46,644 nucleotides of DNA, taken from the IMG/VR virus record IMGVR_UViG_3300032299_001584, positions 1 to 46,644 of that record; one strand, written 5' to 3'. The DNA comes from a virus. Under the pieces are notes generated by a model. That model made no database searches, was not told the DNA's origin, and was given only the letters and a program-made list of their open reading frames with translations. The position numbers were made by a program, and so were the translations under genes. Shown here one piece after another: positions 32,452 to 39,661 of this stretch (position 1 is its first letter; every line of letters begins with the position of its first letter).

Positions 32452-34142
32452 ATACGTCCTTTATTTTTATGGAAAGTAGGAGATATTACCTTAAATGTAA
32501 ATACCTCGTCTGCCTGTAATATTTTTATAACTAACCCTTCATAATCACCTAACTTACCTGCTAGTTTTCCGAGCTTACGAAGTATTTTTGTATGCATTCT
32601 ACGTTGGTAGGGTAGTAGAACTTTAATCAGGTGCGATCTCATGGCTTTTTTGGCTATTTGATCTTCTCTCTTTCTCGAATTATTATATAGTACTTCTTCA
32701 TAATTAGGATTCTGCGACTCGAATGTTTTTATTTCTTGTACTGCATTATCTGTCTCGTATTTTAAATTAATAGGCTCGAAGACATCAATACCAAGAGGGA
32801 TGAACTTAACACTATCATTTGATAAATCTGTTAGGCTTCTAGTTATATCCTCAACGACATCATTAGAAATCTCTGAGCCCTCATAATCTGTAACGCCTAT
32901 GAGAGGGAAGGTAGACCATACGCCTAATTTATCTTTCTCGTAATTAGTTGCTACAAAATAGACAATCCCTGGAGCCTCGTCGCGTGATAGAGCAAAAGGC
33001 GAATATAGCCATTCTGCTTGAACTCTTATACCATTTAAATTTAGATCTTTTTTATATCTTAATAAGGACTTAAAAACTAATTTCTTGATTTTATTAAAAT
33101 TTTCTTCAAATGCTCGTCTTGTAGGCTCGTGTCTTATTTTATTTTTAAAGCTACCGTCAGTAACTGGTCCAGAGTAGCTACCCTGTAGGAAAAATTTATT
33201 ATCTGGTGTTACGCCAAATTTCACTGACATACCATCTGCTTTTTCTGATACACTAGAGTTACCAGGCTGTATAACTCCGTTGGTTTGTTCTAGTGCATCA
33301 AGAAGCTTTACGAAGTTCTCAAAATCCATTGAATATTGATCTGGTTTATATTCTGAGTATAAATGCTGTACCCCTACTCTCTGCCCTGTTACATCAGTAC
33401 TCTCACTAACAATATTAATGTCACCAAATATATCGACTCCGTCTTTTTGAATCGTTTGTCTAGCTTCATCTAAAAGCGACATTACTATGTTTATATCTTT
33501 ATATTTTTTAACCAAAAAGGATATAATGGATTTTATGTTGAAAAGATTCCTTGTACGAGCATTAGAATCACCTAACAATATTTGTGCAACCCTATCTGTA
33601 TCTTTATTTTCAATAGTATTTCCTGTTTGTCTATCTGTAATGCCTTTTAAGCCACTCCATCTTAAATTAAGATTTTTTGCTAAGTTGGATAAAACTATAC
33701 TTCTATACGCTCCTTTCAAAGGAAAGGGCTCATCATTCGCTAGTACAAATTTTGCAAAATTAATATCGGATACTAACATGAAATCAGTCTGTACATACTC
33801 GCTGTCTTTATTTGATATAGGGGTTCTAAAATGAATGCTTATACCTGATCTTGCAATATAATCCTTAGGATTTAAGTTTCGCTCCATGCACCAGTTAGCA
33901 AGAATATCATAGAGTTGAACTTTAGATATTTTATTTTCATTTATAGCTATATCTAAATCGCCGGAAGACTCTCGCTTACCTGTACTACCTAAGAGATTCT
34001 TCATTAAATTAGTACCTACTATATTAGATAAAAAATCTACTGTAGGCTTAATGTCTGATAAATTTATGCGCTGAGTAGGGTACTGTTTAAACACATTACC
34101 TCCCTCTAGTAGAATGTTAAAATATTGACGGAAATTAATCAT
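32448..34142 (-). CDS. Fusion: pol-beta-type nucleotidyltransferase plus ligase-like domain
   Basis: From the ATG at 34142 the product is 564 aa. Domain 1 (about 45-160) shows a nucleotidyltransferase core: GSTGKRESSGDLDIAI (52-67; acidic pair D62/D64) and a third Asp in YVQTDFML near 120. Domain 2 (about 295-564) has the ATP-ligase motifs: EKADGMSVKFG with candidate nucleophile K301, QAEWLYSP near 375, YEGLVIKI near 534, and FKVISPTFHKNK near 550. It could seal or tag nucleic acids, or adenylate another molecule. A TTG start at 34163 was rejected. The leader MINFRQYFNILLEGG ends in L-L-E before G. Confidence 0.68.
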   Translation of the reverse strand: MINFRQYFNILLEGGNVFKQYPTQRINLSDIKPTVDFLSNIVGTNLMKNLLGSTGKRESSGDLDIAINENKISKVQLYDILANWCMERNLNPKDYIARSGISIHFRTPISNKDSEYVQTDFMLVSDINFAKFVLANDEPFPLKGAYRSIVLSNLAKNLNLRWSGLKGITDRQTGNTIENKDTDRVAQILLGDSNARTRNLFNIKSIISFLVKKYKDINIVMSLLDEARQTIQKDGVDIFGDINIVSESTDVTGQRVGVQHLYSEYKPDQYSMDFENFVKLLDALEQTNGVIQPGNSSVSEKADGMSVKFGVTPDNKFFLQGSYSGPVTDGSFKNKIRHEPTRRAFEENFNKIKKLVFKSLLRYKKDLNLNGIRVQAEWLYSPFALSRDEAPGIVYFVATNYEKDKLGVWSTFPLIGVTDYEGSEISNDVVEDITRSLTDLSNDSVKFIPLGIDVFEPINLKYETDNAVQEIKTFESQNPNYEEVLYNNSRKREDQIAKKAMRSHLIKVLLPYQRRMHTKILRKLGKLAGKLGDYEGLVIKILQADEVFTFKVISPTFHKNKGRI

Positions 34143-34268
34143 TTTGTGATAATATGTTTTCAAGTTCAGAAGTTCCTAAATCAATTTTAGATATATTTGC
34201 TTTATTAAGCTTTTCGTCCTTTTTGCTTCCTCATCTATATAAAGTTTTTCAAGATTCCAATTAGGCAT
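34135..34268 (-). pseudogene. Small gene needing a -1 frameshift (44 aa)
   Basis: Frame 1 opens at ATG 34268 and reads MPNWNLEKLYIDEEAKR, then soon stops. A -1 shift at the A-AAA-AGG site (run of five A) continues as DEKLNKANISKIDLGTSE and ends at 34135. The two ends each overlap the neighbours by 8 nt in the same manner (ATG-CC-TAA and ATG-AT-TAA), which supports one real gene across both frames. It is either programmed frameshifting, a true mutation, or a lost A in the assembly. The product would be a small acidic helical protein of unknown function. Confidence 0.6.
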
Positions 34269-34938
34269 TGCTTAGGTTGTCTTCTACTTCTTTATCTTCT
34301 AGGGATTGACTTAAAATATTCTGAATAGTTTCTACTATTTTTTCTGGATCTGAATCAGCAAACTCATTTACAACAGGCTTTATTATCATGAGCTCATCAT
34401 CTGTTGGAGCATGCTTTAGGGCCTTAAGTATTAGTTCTTTATAGAGTGGAAAGATTTCCGCTAAATTTAATCCTCCATTCTTGTTTAAATTTGAACCTAC
34501 CGGTTGAGGTACTTCACCCTTAGTTACTGGTGGCGTGTCGGTTTGAGGTTCAGTAGCGTCAGCTGGCTGTTCCATTAACAGGGTGAATTTATTTAATAAA
34601 GAAAGAGTCTTTGACTCTATCCTCAAGCTTTTATCTATAGCTATAACTTTTTTAATTTCATCTACTATTTTAGCTACAGTAACATTTACCATTCCTTTTA
34701 TTTGATCTATTTTATTAAAGACATACTTTTGTTTTTCTTTATCAAATAGAGTAGGGTTGAAAATAAACGAGTTGGTGAGAATCTTGATTACGTACTTTTC
34801 ATTTTCATCTAAAGTAGTAGGTTGTTTGGGTTGTACTGGCGTCGCTTGACCTGGTGCACCTGCATCTATTTGCTCCTCAGGAGCCTGCTCCCCTAGTAGC
34901 TTATAATACCTAGATATAAGTTGTAGTGTTTTAGACAT
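34261..34938 (-). CDS. Hypothetical protein of late operon (225 aa)
   Basis: Not recognised. The leader MSKTLQLISRYYKLLGEQAP is an amphipathic helix ending L-G-E before Q. Two Pro/Gln/Thr-rich linkers (about 20-42 and 124-147) separate two helical, charged domains. The layout looks like a small internal or scaffold-like protein. There is no enzymatic motif. It starts right at the stop of the 122-aa gene (1-nt overlap) and overlaps the next small gene by 8 nt, so all are coupled. Packaging role is inferred from the leader only. Confidence 0.5.
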   Translation of the reverse strand: MSKTLQLISRYYKLLGEQAPEEQIDAGAPGQATPVQPKQPTTLDENEKYVIKILTNSFIFNPTLFDKEKQKYVFNKIDQIKGMVNVTVAKIVDEIKKVIAIDKSLRIESKTLSLLNKFTLLMEQPADATEPQTDTPPVTKGEVPQPVGSNLNKNGGLNLAEIFPLYKELILKALKHAPTDDELMIIKPVVNEFADSDPEKIVETIQNILSQSLEDKEVEDNLSNA

Positions 34939-35306
34939 TATTGTAGTTTTGATAAGCTGTCTGCTAATTTTGTAATTGCCGGGTTAATTATAGGTCTTTT
35001 TATTCTTGCAATATCTTTTAGTCTCTTAAGTCTTGCTGCTGTATCTTTGTCGCCCATATCACTCAGGGCTTCTGCTCCTGCATAAATCTCATTATCTTCT
35101 TCTGGGGTAGAGCTTAAATCGGAACCCTTACTGATAGCATTTTGTATCTTAGCAAATACTTCATCTGCGTATGTTGTACCTCTTAATTGAATTGGCTCAT
35201 ATCCAATATCATTTCCCTTATCATCTACAAGCTTAAGGTAGAAGATTGCTTGAGGATTATCTATATTTGCTAGATTTTCACCTACTATTTTCAGAAACTT
35301 ACTCAT
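34938..35306 (-). CDS. Hypothetical protein of late operon (122 aa)
   Basis: Not recognised. N-terminus MSKFLKIVGENLANID gives a short amphipathic leader ending V-G-E. The following part has a strand YLKLVDDKGNDIGYEPIQLR (about 23-42) and then a helix-rich region with charged residues. No motif for catalysis or membrane insertion is visible. A GATAAATA late-type box lies 5 nt upstream. It overlaps the next gene by one base. Confidence 0.5.
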   Translation of the reverse strand: MSKFLKIVGENLANIDNPQAIFYLKLVDDKGNDIGYEPIQLRGTTYADEVFAKIQNAISKGSDLSSTPEEDNEIYAGAEALSDMGDKDTAARLKRLKDIARIKRPIINPAITKLADSLSKLQ

Positions 35307-35311
35307 AAGTA

Positions 35312-35319
35312 TATTTATC
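35312..35319 (-). promoter_or_regulatory. Late-type box (GATAAATA)
   Basis: Minus strand GATAAATA, 5 nt before the ATG at 35306; it spans the stop codon of the upstream gene. Confidence 0.45.
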
Positions 35320-35734
35320 TAAATAAAGCTAATTTGTTACTAACTTGCTTTAGATAAACGCTACTTAAATAAGTAAATCCATTTTTCTTTAGGTATTTTA
35401 TAAAATTTTTTACAAAATTAGTACTTTTTTCAACTCTAAAAAGTTCCATCTTGTTAGCAATCTCATCAACTACTTTGAGATATTCCTCAGTATACTCTTC
35501 TCTTTTAATAAACATATGAGAGTATTGTAATATAGTCTTCTTAAACTCACACAACTCAATAATAAGATTATGTTTTAATAGTTTTTGTACATCTTTATTA
35601 TTTGCGTCAAAAGATAAATTTAAATCTATTAATTGTGACGTGGTTTTATTATATGCACTATTTAATACTTCATTAAGACAGATAGCGCTTTGGCTTTGAC
35701 ACTCTGAGATTAATGATTCCGTTATAATAGTCAT
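35315..35734 (-). CDS. Hypothetical helical protein (139 aa)
   Basis: Not recognised. The start ATG at 35734 is fixed by a strong Shine-Dalgarno (AGGAGGTG) 10 nt upstream; a longer reading from 35758 lacks one. The product begins MTIITESLISE and is mostly helical and basic toward the C-terminus (FVKNFIKYLKKNGFTYL, about 114-130). The gene overlaps the end of the GIY-YIG gene by 62 nt, an unusually long overlap for this genome. It may be a small late protein linked to the nuclease by coupled translation. Confidence 0.55.
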   Translation of the reverse strand: MTIITESLISECQSQSAICLNEVLNSAYNKTTSQLIDLNLSFDANNKDVQKLLKHNLIIELCEFKKTILQYSHMFIKREEYTEEYLKVVDEIANKMELFRVEKSTNFVKNFIKYLKKNGFTYLSSVYLKQVSNKLALFR

Positions 35735-36083
35735 CTCGTAATAGCACCTCCTCTTCAAATTGAATTTTAGCTTCTCTGTATGCTAGTGCAAATTTAGAAT
35801 CACAAAGCTCTAATATTTCAAATTTAAAATTTTCCTTACCATATTTTGCAATATCTTCATTAAGCTCACGCGAAGAAGATGTGTAAGACTTCCAATCTGT
35901 CTCTATTATTTCATGCCTTTTGTTTTTCATACCTTTTAACGGACGTCTCTTAAGGACGGATTGGCATTGCTTTTTACCTATATACTTTTTATTTGTTACT
36001 AAACAGGTTATTTTGTAAATAAACCCGTAAGGTGTAATACCCTCTTCAATTATAAGACTAGTACTCCAGTGTCCTAAATCCAT
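35673..36083 (-). CDS. GIY-YIG endonuclease domain protein
   Basis: This 136-aa protein has a GIY-YIG core: YGFIYKITCLVTNKKYIGKK (about 18-37) as the paired Y-x-Y...Y-I-G strands, then a Lys/Arg-rich loop, TSSSRELNEDIAKYGKENFK (about 68-87) and LELCDSKFALAYREAKIQFE with the metal-binding-type Glu near 107. The domain is frequent in T4-like phages, both in homing (Seg-like) and resident enzymes. No separate DNA-binding module is seen, so it is a minimal form. It starts at the stop of the 71-aa gene. Confidence 0.78.
   Translation of the reverse strand: MDLGHWSTSLIIEEGITPYGFIYKITCLVTNKKYIGKKQCQSVLKRRPLKGMKNKRHEIIETDWKSYTSSSRELNEDIAKYGKENFKFEILELCDSKFALAYREAKIQFEEEVLLRDDYYNGIINLRVSKPKRYLS
35745..35752 (-). 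promoter_or_regulatory. Strong Shine-Dalgarno (AGGAGGTG) inside the GIY-YIG gene
   Basis: Minus strand AGGAGGTG, 10 nt before the ATG at 35734. It is the best ribosome-binding site seen in the window and lies in the coding region of the upstream gene. Confidence 0.75.
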
Positions 36084-36298
36084 TATTTTTTAGATTTATT
36101 TTTTTTATGGCGCTTTTTACGTTTAAGCTTACCTGCTCTAGTATAAACCGCTCCCCCCTTTGGTATTCTTACATCACCAGGTGCGTAAAAATCTGAGCCA
36201 GATATATTATCAGGTGAAAATCCCCCGGTACCGCCTAGAACTGCACCTGCAGTCATATTTTCATAAAAAAATTGTTTAAATGTTACAGTTGATTTCAC
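36083..36298 (-). CDS. Small basic protein with cargo-type leader (71 aa)
   Basis: It starts with GTG. The product opens TVTFKQFFYENMTAGAVLGG, a leader of the F-K-x-F-F type, followed by GFSPDNISGSDFYAPGDVRIP (a pattern seen in small proteins of marine T4-like phages) and a very basic tail (KLKRKKRHKKNKSKK). The tail suggests DNA or RNA contact. It heads the late minus-strand operon; a TATAAATA box stands 9 nt before the start. A packaged DNA-binding protein is a reasonable guess. Confidence 0.6.
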   Translation of the reverse strand: MKSTVTFKQFFYENMTAGAVLGGTGGFSPDNISGSDFYAPGDVRIPKGGAVYTRAGKLKRKKRHKKNKSKK

Positions 36299-36317
36299 TT
36301 CAATAAGTATTTATAAT
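36289..36317 (+). promoter_or_regulatory. Early-type promoter of uvsY/uvsW
   Basis: TTGATT (36289-36294), 17-nt spacer, TATAAT (36312-36317), 6 nt, GTG at 36324. The -10 overlaps a minus-strand late box (36308-36315). Confidence 0.6.
36308..36315 (-). promoter_or_regulatory. Late promoter (TATAAATA) of the 31-36 kb minus operon
   Basis: Exact consensus on the minus strand, 9 nt before the GTG at 36298. It shares bases with the divergent early -10 box, so the two promoters cannot be open at once. Confidence 0.6.
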
Positions 36318-36323
36318 AATTCT

Positions 36324-36719
36324 GTGGAATTGCTAAAAAGATATAAAGAAGAAATTGGTCCGGATCTACTAATTACAGATTTTAATATTAAAGAGATGCA
36401 ATTAAAACTACCATCACGCAAGCATTTCTGGGCTGCAAGGTTAATTGATGCAAAAATAACACTTCAATCCTTACTTAAAAAGAAGAAAAATTTAAAAAAA
36501 GCTTTAGTTACAAAAATTATTGCTGAGGCTCCGGTAAAATTAACTCAGCAGACTGCAGAAATAGCAGCAGAAGCCTCAGAAGATATGACATTATTAGCAG
36601 ACTCTATAAAGGAATACGAATTTATTATAGAGTATCTTGAAAAGATTGAAAAAATTATGTCGGGTATGGGCTATGATATTAAAAATATCATAGAAATACA
36701 GAAGCTTGAGCAGTTATGA
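36324..36719 (+). CDS. uvsY: Recombination mediator UvsY
   Basis: This 131-aa helical protein has the size and pattern of T4 UvsY (137 aa), which loads UvsX recombinase on ssDNA covered by gp32. The N-terminal part is basic (KLPSRKHFWAARLIDAKITL, about 28-47), the middle is helical, and the C-terminal MGYDIKNIIEIQKLEQL corresponds to the conserved G-F/Y-x-I-K-x-I ending. It starts with GTG. It overlaps uvsW by 4 nt, an order found in T4-like phages. An inverted repeat (36671-36693) lies near its end. Confidence 0.82.
   Translation: MELLKRYKEEIGPDLLITDFNIKEMQLKLPSRKHFWAARLIDAKITLQSLLKKKKNLKKALVTKIIAEAPVKLTQQTAEIAAEASEDMTLLADSIKEYEFIIEYLEKIEKIMSGMGYDIKNIIEIQKLEQL
36671..36693 (+). repeat. 10-bp inverted repeat near the end of uvsY
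   Basis: Arms CTATGATATT (36671-36680) and its complement (36684-36693) with a 3-nt loop, about 23 nt before the uvsW start codon. Confidence 0.75.
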
Positions 36720-38167
36720 TTACCTTTGACTATACTAAAACCAATCGCAAACTAATTGTTAAGTGTGAAGATATAAACATTTATGAGAACTTACGCGAGT
36801 ATTTTAGTGTAGAGGATAAAAATGCAGCTTTTATACAAAGAAGATTTGGTTCAAGAAGAATAAAGTTACCAACTCGTAAATATGCTATTACCCCAACAGG
36901 TTTATGTGATTTAGGCCTATTTTGGGAAATAAAAAAGTATTTAATAGCTAATCAAATCACAAATAATATAGTTTTAACAGAAAAACTTAAAGAAGTATTA
37001 AATTGCGGCTCGACGTACCCTATTTTTAAGGAATTCAACCTTAAATTGCGTGACTATCAGGAAGAGGTTATAGAGAAAGCTATTAAAACCGGTTGGGGTA
37101 CGTGCGTGTTAGGTACCGGTGCAGGAAAAACACTAACCACCGCAGCTTTAATTGAGAATTATTATAAAAACTCACGTAACAGTACTACTTTTAAATGTAT
37201 AATGATAGTTCCAGATCTGGGACTAGTTCAGCAAACCTATGATGAATTTATATCTAGTGGTATAACCTTCAAAATTACAAAATGGACAGGTAATAATAAA
37301 CCAGATTTAACAAGTAATGTAATAATATGTAACATTCAAATACTATTATCTCAATTTAAAGATAACGAGTGGGTGAAGTATGTCGATTTACTGGTAGTAG
37401 ACGAGTGTCACAAGGTTAAGTCTTCTAATGAAATAAGTAAAATTATATCTGCTATTAAAACAAATAATAGATATGGGTTTACTGGTACACTTCCAGAAAA
37501 TTATATGGATAAGTGGTTCATTATAGGTAAATTAGGACCTATATTGTATGAAAAAAATAGTCACGAATTACGTTTAGAAAGTTATCTTACTAATGTTGAA
37601 GTAAAAATTATTAATTTAAATTATAAGTCTCCTTTAATTTTAAATATCACTGATAGTGAATATAGAAACGAGCTTAATTTTTTATATACTCACGAAAAAC
37701 GTAATAAATTTATAGGGCAATTAAGTAATAAGCTCAACAACAATACTCTTATACTTGTTAACCATATATCTCACGGGGAAATATTACTTAGTGTTATAAA
37801 AGATACTTGTGTAAACAAACAGGTTTTTTTTATTAGAGGAGATGTAGATATAGAGGAGAGAGAAAAAATTAAAAAATTAATGGAAGATAGTAATGATGTA
37901 ATATGCATTGCTATCAGCGCTATCTTTTCAACTGGTGTTAATATTAAAAACCTCCATAATATTTTATTCGTATCAGGCGGTAAGTCGTTCATTAGAACCG
38001 TGCAATCTATTGGACGAGGCTTGAGATTGCATAAAGATAAGAGTAAGCTCGTTATAATAGATTTAAGCGACAACTTACACTACGGCAATCTACACTCTGA
38101 AAAAAGAAAACAAATTTATAACGCGGAAAAGATTGTGTACTCGGAAAAAAATATTGATATATATTAA
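36716..38167 (+). CDS. uvsW: RNA-DNA/branch-migration helicase UvsW
   Basis: This 483-aa SF2 helicase has an N-terminal UvsW-type domain (to about 100), LRDYQEEVIEKAI as the Q-motif region, CVLGTGAGKTLTTAAL (about 130-145), VVDECHK (about 223-229), RYGFTGTLPE as motif III, and SIGRGLRLHKDKS (about 428-440) as motif VI. T4 UvsW unwinds R-loops and branched DNA and helps move from origin- to recombination-dependent replication. The length is close to that of T4 UvsW (503). Its ATG overlaps the uvsY stop (ATGA). Confidence 0.9.
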   Translation: MITFDYTKTNRKLIVKCEDINIYENLREYFSVEDKNAAFIQRRFGSRRIKLPTRKYAITPTGLCDLGLFWEIKKYLIANQITNNIVLTEKLKEVLNCGSTYPIFKEFNLKLRDYQEEVIEKAIKTGWGTCVLGTGAGKTLTTAALIENYYKNSRNSTTFKCIMIVPDLGLVQQTYDEFISSGITFKITKWTGNNKPDLTSNVIICNIQILLSQFKDNEWVKYVDLLVVDECHKVKSSNEISKIISAIKTNNRYGFTGTLPENYMDKWFIIGKLGPILYEKNSHELRLESYLTNVEVKIINLNYKSPLILNITDSEYRNELNFLYTHEKRNKFIGQLSNKLNNNTLILVNHISHGEILLSVIKDTCVNKQVFFIRGDVDIEEREKIKKLMEDSNDVICIAISAIFSTGVNIKNLHNILFVSGGKSFIRTVQSIGRGLRLHKDKSKLVIIDLSDNLHYGNLHSEKRKQIYNAEKIVYSEKNIDIY

Positions 38168-38187
38168 TAGTAATATAGTATATAGTT

Positions 38188-38625
38188 ATGTCTAAAGAAA
38201 ATTACTACGTAGATCCTGTCGAATTTAAAGAGTCCTTACGTAGGTATTATGAAACTGATAATTTAACTGACGACCTCGCTGAAAATATTAAAAAGATTGC
38301 TTATGGGTTAAGCTATAACAGTTCTTTCATTAATTATACTTACAAAGATGACATGATTGGAGACTCTCTCATTAAAATGTATTCAGCTCTTAAGGGTAAA
38401 AAATATAAATTTAGCGCCGAGTCAAATCCTTTCTCATACTTTACAACAATTGCTTTTAATGCTTTTGTAAATCGCATTAAAAAAGAGAAAAGACATCACG
38501 AAGCAGAAAAAAATTACCGTGAAAAGGTTTATGAAGATATAATGTCCGATCCTAAAACATGTAACAATCTAGTATATGTTAAACCAGTCGGTATCGGTGA
38601 CGATGATTTCTATGATCAAGATTAA
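38188..38625 (+). CDS. 55: Late sigma factor gp55
   Basis: This 145-aa protein is the small sigma70-like factor that with gp33 and the gp45 clamp directs host RNA polymerase to TATAAATA late promoters. Its core DDMIGDSLIKMYSALKGKKY (about 54-73), followed by FSAESNPFSYFTTIAFNAFV (about 75-94) and NRIKKEKRHH, is the region 2-type segment of the family. T4 gp55 is 185 aa; marine forms are shorter, like this one. It sits between uvsW and gene 47. Its presence supports reading the NATAAATA boxes in the window as late promoters. Confidence 0.9.
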   Translation: MSKENYYVDPVEFKESLRRYYETDNLTDDLAENIKKIAYGLSYNSSFINYTYKDDMIGDSLIKMYSALKGKKYKFSAESNPFSYFTTIAFNAFVNRIKKEKRHHEAEKNYREKVYEDIMSDPKTCNNLVYVKPVGIGDDDFYDQD

Positions 38626-39661
38626 TAAATCTAGAGTCGCTATTATTTCTGACCTCCACTTAGGAGTTCATACTAATAGCACGCAATGGCATGATATTGC
38701 TATAACTTGGGCAAACTGGTTTTGTAAAGAGCTCAAAAAGCAAAATATAAAGGATATTATATTTTGCGGTGATTGGTATCATAATAGAAGTGAAATATCT
38801 GTTAATACACTTCAGGTATCTGCAGATATCTTAAAGATATTTGAAGATTTTAATATTATAGCGTTAATCGGCAATCATGATATTTACTACAAGCATAGAA
38901 CTGATGTTAACTCGCTATCAATATTTAAAAATAGTAAAAATATTAACGTTATAGACAAAGTTACTACAATTACCGCATTTGATAGAACTTTAACTCTGTG
39001 CCCGTGGGGTACAACAACAAAAGAAATAGAAAAGAGCGATATTATTTTCGGTCATTTTGAAATTGAAACCTTCAAAATGAATTCCTATAAGGATTGCGAA
39101 GAGGGGTTAAGTGTTAAAGACCTCTTAAGTAAATCTCCTCTTGTAATATCAGGTCATTTTCATTTTAGGCATGAAAAAAAATACGGTGCCGGTACTATCC
39201 TCTATGTAGGTAATCCATTTCAAATGGATTTTGGAGACGTTGATAACATTAAAGGGTACCATATACTTGATCTCGATTCCAGTGAGTATGAGTTTTACGA
39301 AAATACCGTTTCACCTCATTATAAGAAAATTAGTCTTAGTGATCTAGTAGAAGCATCTACCATAACTTCTGAGATAAGATCTTCATTTGCTAATAATATA
39401 GTCAAGTTTAAGATTGATAAAAATATCTCACAAGAAGATCTATCTGTATTAACTTCAAAGCTTAACTTGTTACGTCCAGAGTCGTTGCAAATAGAATATG
39501 ATTTAGCATACAATAAAATTTCTAATGATAATAATGAAAAGGATCTTTCTGGTATAGATATATCGTGTGCAATTGAAGAATTTATAAATCTTCTTGATAT
39601 AGAGGATAAAAGCAATATACTAAAGTATACTCTAGATTTATACAATAAAAGTATTGCATGA
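38612..39661 (+). CDS. 47: Recombination endonuclease subunit gp47 (Mre11-like)
   Basis: This metallophosphoesterase of about 349 aa pairs with gp46 to resect DNA ends. Motifs in order are AIISDLHLGVHTN (D-x-H), IIFCGDWYHNRSE (G-D), LIGNHDIYYKH (G-N-H-D) and VISGHFHFRHEKK (G-H-x-H). Length is near T4 gp47 (339). Possible starts are ATG 38576, 38603 and 38612; the last is chosen because it gives the shortest lead before the first strand and the least overlap with gene 55 (14 nt). It overlaps gene 46 by 4 nt. Confidence 0.92.
   Translation: MIKINKSRVAIISDLHLGVHTNSTQWHDIAITWANWFCKELKKQNIKDIIFCGDWYHNRSEISVNTLQVSADILKIFEDFNIIALIGNHDIYYKHRTDVNSLSIFKNSKNINVIDKVTTITAFDRTLTLCPWGTTTKEIEKSDIIFGHFEIETFKMNSYKDCEEGLSVKDLLSKSPLVISGHFHFRHEKKYGAGTILYVGNPFQMDFGDVDNIKGYHILDLDSSEYEFYENTVSPHYKKISLSDLVEASTITSEIRSSFANNIVKFKIDKNISQEDLSVLTSKLNLLRPESLQIEYDLAYNKISNDNNEKDLSGIDISCAIEEFINLLDIEDKSNILKYTLDLYNKSIA

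Noticed and set aside
34143-34163. Longer TTG start of the nucleotidyltransferase-ligase gene
   Set aside because: The ATG at 34142 fits the ATGATTAA junction with the small upstream gene and gives the common leader form.
38154-38186. Possible TTGATA/TATAGT promoter before gene 55
   Set aside because: Spacer is 14 or 21 nt, outside the 15-17 seen at the other sites.
39212-39230. 8-bp stem with 3-nt loop in gene 47
   Set aside because: The sequence encodes the conserved loop near the active site and the stem is short and AT-rich; likely chance.
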